A stretch of 64,000 bases of DNA, taken from SAR324 cluster bacterium. GTDB lineage: Bacteria > SAR324 > XYD2-FULL-50-16. The stretch covers positions 1 to 64,000 of the forward strand of contig JANQGX010000027.1 of assembly GCA_028282885.1 (NCBI GenBank), given 5' to 3'. Shown here piece after piece: positions 62,749-64,000 of this stretch (position 1 is its first letter; each line of letters begins with the position of its first letter). The notes under the pieces were generated by a model, which made no database searches, was not told the DNA's origin, and saw only the letters and a program-made list of their open reading frames with translations. A program made the translations under genes and the position numbers.

Positions 62749-63729
62749 CTAGATGATGGTTTTGATTTCATCGATGTCTTCGAAAAGCAAAGTCTCCTGG
62801 TCCGGTTCCTCCAGGATATTTTTGGCAAGGGATTTCCCCTGGATATGAAAGCAGTGATAAATTTTCATCGTCTCGACCGGGGGCGAGGATTCATCCAGAA
62901 AATGGGCGAAATATTCCTCAATCAACTGTTCGAAGTCAATGAGATTGTATTCGATTCGGGTCTCTTTACCTTTGATTTTGGTCTTTATGGCCTCCCGGAA
63001 TAACAGATGGAAGAAAATCCTGCGATACGGACTGGAATCAGGTTTGTCCCCCCTGGCATAAATAATTCCTTTTTTCCGTCTCTCCTCCAGTTGATCCTCG
63101 TAAAGGTAATTCAGGCCGATGTTCTTGAAAAGCTCAACCTGGTACTCCGGTTTAACAGCCATCTTAAAAACCATGAAAAGTGCAGAGTTCATACCTTTCA
63201 GAATAGCAGGCTGTTGATCCCTTTTGAAGGAACTGGGAAAGTCCAGTCTCGACGTTTTCAACTCCTTGAGCAGTTCACTGATTCCATTCATGGTCCTTTT
63301 GACCTTGTAAAGATCAAACAGTACAAGCTCATCCATCTTGTAGGGATCCCGGTTGGCGAGCACCCAGCCCTTTTCCTCGCTTCGTTGAACCGCATAAAAG
63401 TGATTAAAGAAACGCACCAGTCCCTTTTCGGAAAAAAGAAAGGGAAGTTGTCTGACGATCACGTTTTGCCTCTCGCCGGGTAATTTGATTGCACTCTGCA
63501 GTGCCGGAATCAGATAAAAACGGATAGACTGCCTCAGATGATTGATTTTGGGAAGAAGAGGATCCGTCAACTCCATTTTTGCCTGGTAAATTTTGTCGAC
63601 GTATCCTTTCCAGAAGGAGTCAAAATTCCTTAAAAACTCAAGGCTCGATTCCAGTTCCGGACGATTTCCCGGGGCAGAATTTGCTTCTGTTTCCGATTCA
63701 TTTTCTTGAGCAAGTTCTTTTTCTTCCAT
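62749..63729 (-). CDS. Hypothetical protein in the signalling cluster
   Basis: I do not recognise this 326-residue protein. The first 25 residues are acidic and probably disordered; the rest is charged and helical, with segments such as VKRTMNGISELLKELK and LFREAIKTKIKGKETR. No signal peptide, membrane segment or catalytic motif is evident. It is placed between two receiver genes, 12 nt upstream of the receiver-pseudokinase start and 3 nt after the partial receiver stop. Cotranscription suggests that it is an output or partner of the receivers. Confidence 0.7.
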   Translation of the reverse strand: MEEKELAQENESETEANSAPGNRPELESSLEFLRNFDSFWKGYVDKIYQAKMELTDPLLPKINHLRQSIRFYLIPALQSAIKLPGERQNVIVRQLPFLFSEKGLVRFFNHFYAVQRSEEKGWVLANRDPYKMDELVLFDLYKVKRTMNGISELLKELKTSRLDFPSSFKRDQQPAILKGMNSALFMVFKMAVKPEYQVELFKNIGLNYLYEDQLEERRKKGIIYARGDKPDSSPYRRIFFHLLFREAIKTKIKGKETRIEYNLIDFEQLIEEYFAHFLDESSPPVETMKIYHCFHIQGKSLAKNILEEPDQETLLFEDIDEIKTII

Positions 63730-63732
63730 AGT

Positions 63733-64000
63733 TCAGTCCTGTTCACGTCGTTTTTTTTCGAGATACCAGTGCTGCGTCAGGGAAGATGCCAAATGCTTGA
63801 TCTGTTCCGAATTAAAGGGTTTATGGAAATAGAGCAGTCTGTCCGGATTACCCACCTTGTCCACAATCTCTTCCAGGTTGTAGTCGGAGTACGCAGTCAT
63901 GATAACAATTTCAATATCGGGATCGAGTTTGCGGATCTGCTTTGCCGCTTCCACACCATCTATTCCCGGTGGCATTCTTACATCCATGAATACCAGGCTA
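63733..64000 (-). CDS. Receiver-domain protein, truncated by window edge
   Basis: The visible C-terminal part of this receiver (about 89 residues) carries the phospho-acceptor site SLVFMDVRMPPGIDG, the threonine in MTAYSDY and the lysine in YFHKPFN. It ends after HWYLEKKRREQD. It belongs to the same extended receiver type as the first domain of the 61459-62736 protein. It has no effector domain at its C-terminus, but its N-terminus lies beyond the window. It is first in the apparent operon with the unknown protein and the receiver-pseudokinase. Confidence 0.85.
   Translation of the reverse strand, partial: SLVFMDVRMPPGIDGVEAAKQIRKLDPDIEIVIMTAYSDYNLEEIVDKVGNPDRLLYFHKPFNSEQIKHLASSLTQHWYLEKKRREQD

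Noticed and set aside
1..64000. Search for tRNA, rRNA, CRISPR arrays, transposases and phage genes
   Set aside because: No cloverleaf tRNA-like sequence, repeat-spacer pattern, transposase or integrase signature was seen by eye; a covariance-model search would be needed to rule out small RNAs fully.

Overview
The window is about 64 kb of dense, protein-coding bacterial chromosome of moderate G+C. I see no rRNA, tRNA, CRISPR array, insertion sequence or phage gene. Lipid A/lipid flippase MsbA, a MacB-like tripartite efflux cassette, a lipoprotein with a lipobox, secreted TPR proteins and a menaquinone/ubiquinone methyltransferase indicate a Gram-negative, didermal host. The NtrY/NtrX pair, ECF biotin uptake, tandem thiolases, CZB-domain chemoreceptor and the style of the receiver/kinase genes suggest a deltaproteobacterium-like lineage (Desulfobacterota, SAR324/Lambdaproteobacteria or a relative). 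The lineage is an inference; no marker rRNA is present.

Layout: 0.2-4.6 kb holds a NUDIX hydrolase, uracil phosphoribosyltransferase, a tsaB-rimI-ddl operon and a small ferredoxin. 4.6-12.7 kb holds mnmG, a small unknown protein, the ntrY-ntrX two-component pair and a TPR protein. 12.7-20.8 kb holds an rluB/secreted protein/ubiE operon, RNase III, RecQ, a TM2-domain protein and a large secreted TPR protein. 20.9-23.6 kb holds a cupin-HD hydrolase pair and a Pit phosphate transporter with its DUF47/PhoU-like partner. 23.7-27.0 kb is a biotin locus, birA-bioY-bioM-bioN, preceded by a convincing BirA operator. 27.0-30.8 kb has a TetR regulator and two tandem thiolases. 31-35 kb holds a small membrane protein, an unknown 189-residue protein and a 929-residue class I adenylate cyclase-like protein. 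35.5-43 kb is a run of single metabolic genes: ChaC, two metallo-beta-lactamase-fold hydrolases, HU, a methyltransferase, a DMT exporter and argG. 43-49.4 kb holds a 23S rRNA methyltransferase, an orphan acyltransferase-fold protein, a TIGR01777 epimerase, a seven-repeat lipoprotein and an MscS channel. 49.6-57.3 kb has an anchored acid phosphatase with msbA, then an ABC ATPase, two permeases and a membrane fusion protein. 57.6-64 kb is a signalling cluster: a chemoreceptor with two CZB zinc domains, a PAS histidine kinase, a receiver-kinase whose phospho-accepting histidine is replaced by glutamine, an unknown 326-residue protein and a second receiver cut by the window edge.

The observations I rate highest are: (1) an 85-nt element with perfect 14-bp terminal inverted repeats and an internal hairpin between the ABC ATPase and its permeases (53306-53390); (2) the kinase lacking its H-box histidine, in a cluster with an unknown protein and two receivers of the same type; (3) an NtrX-type regulator whose sigma-54 contact loop reads GAFPGA; (4) the divergent class I adenylate cyclase-like protein; (5) the BirA operator; and (6) an orphan acyltransferase domain with a GFSTG active site. 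No single locus looks like a wholly new defence or mobile system. The 57.6-64 kb signalling cluster is the best candidate for something undescribed.
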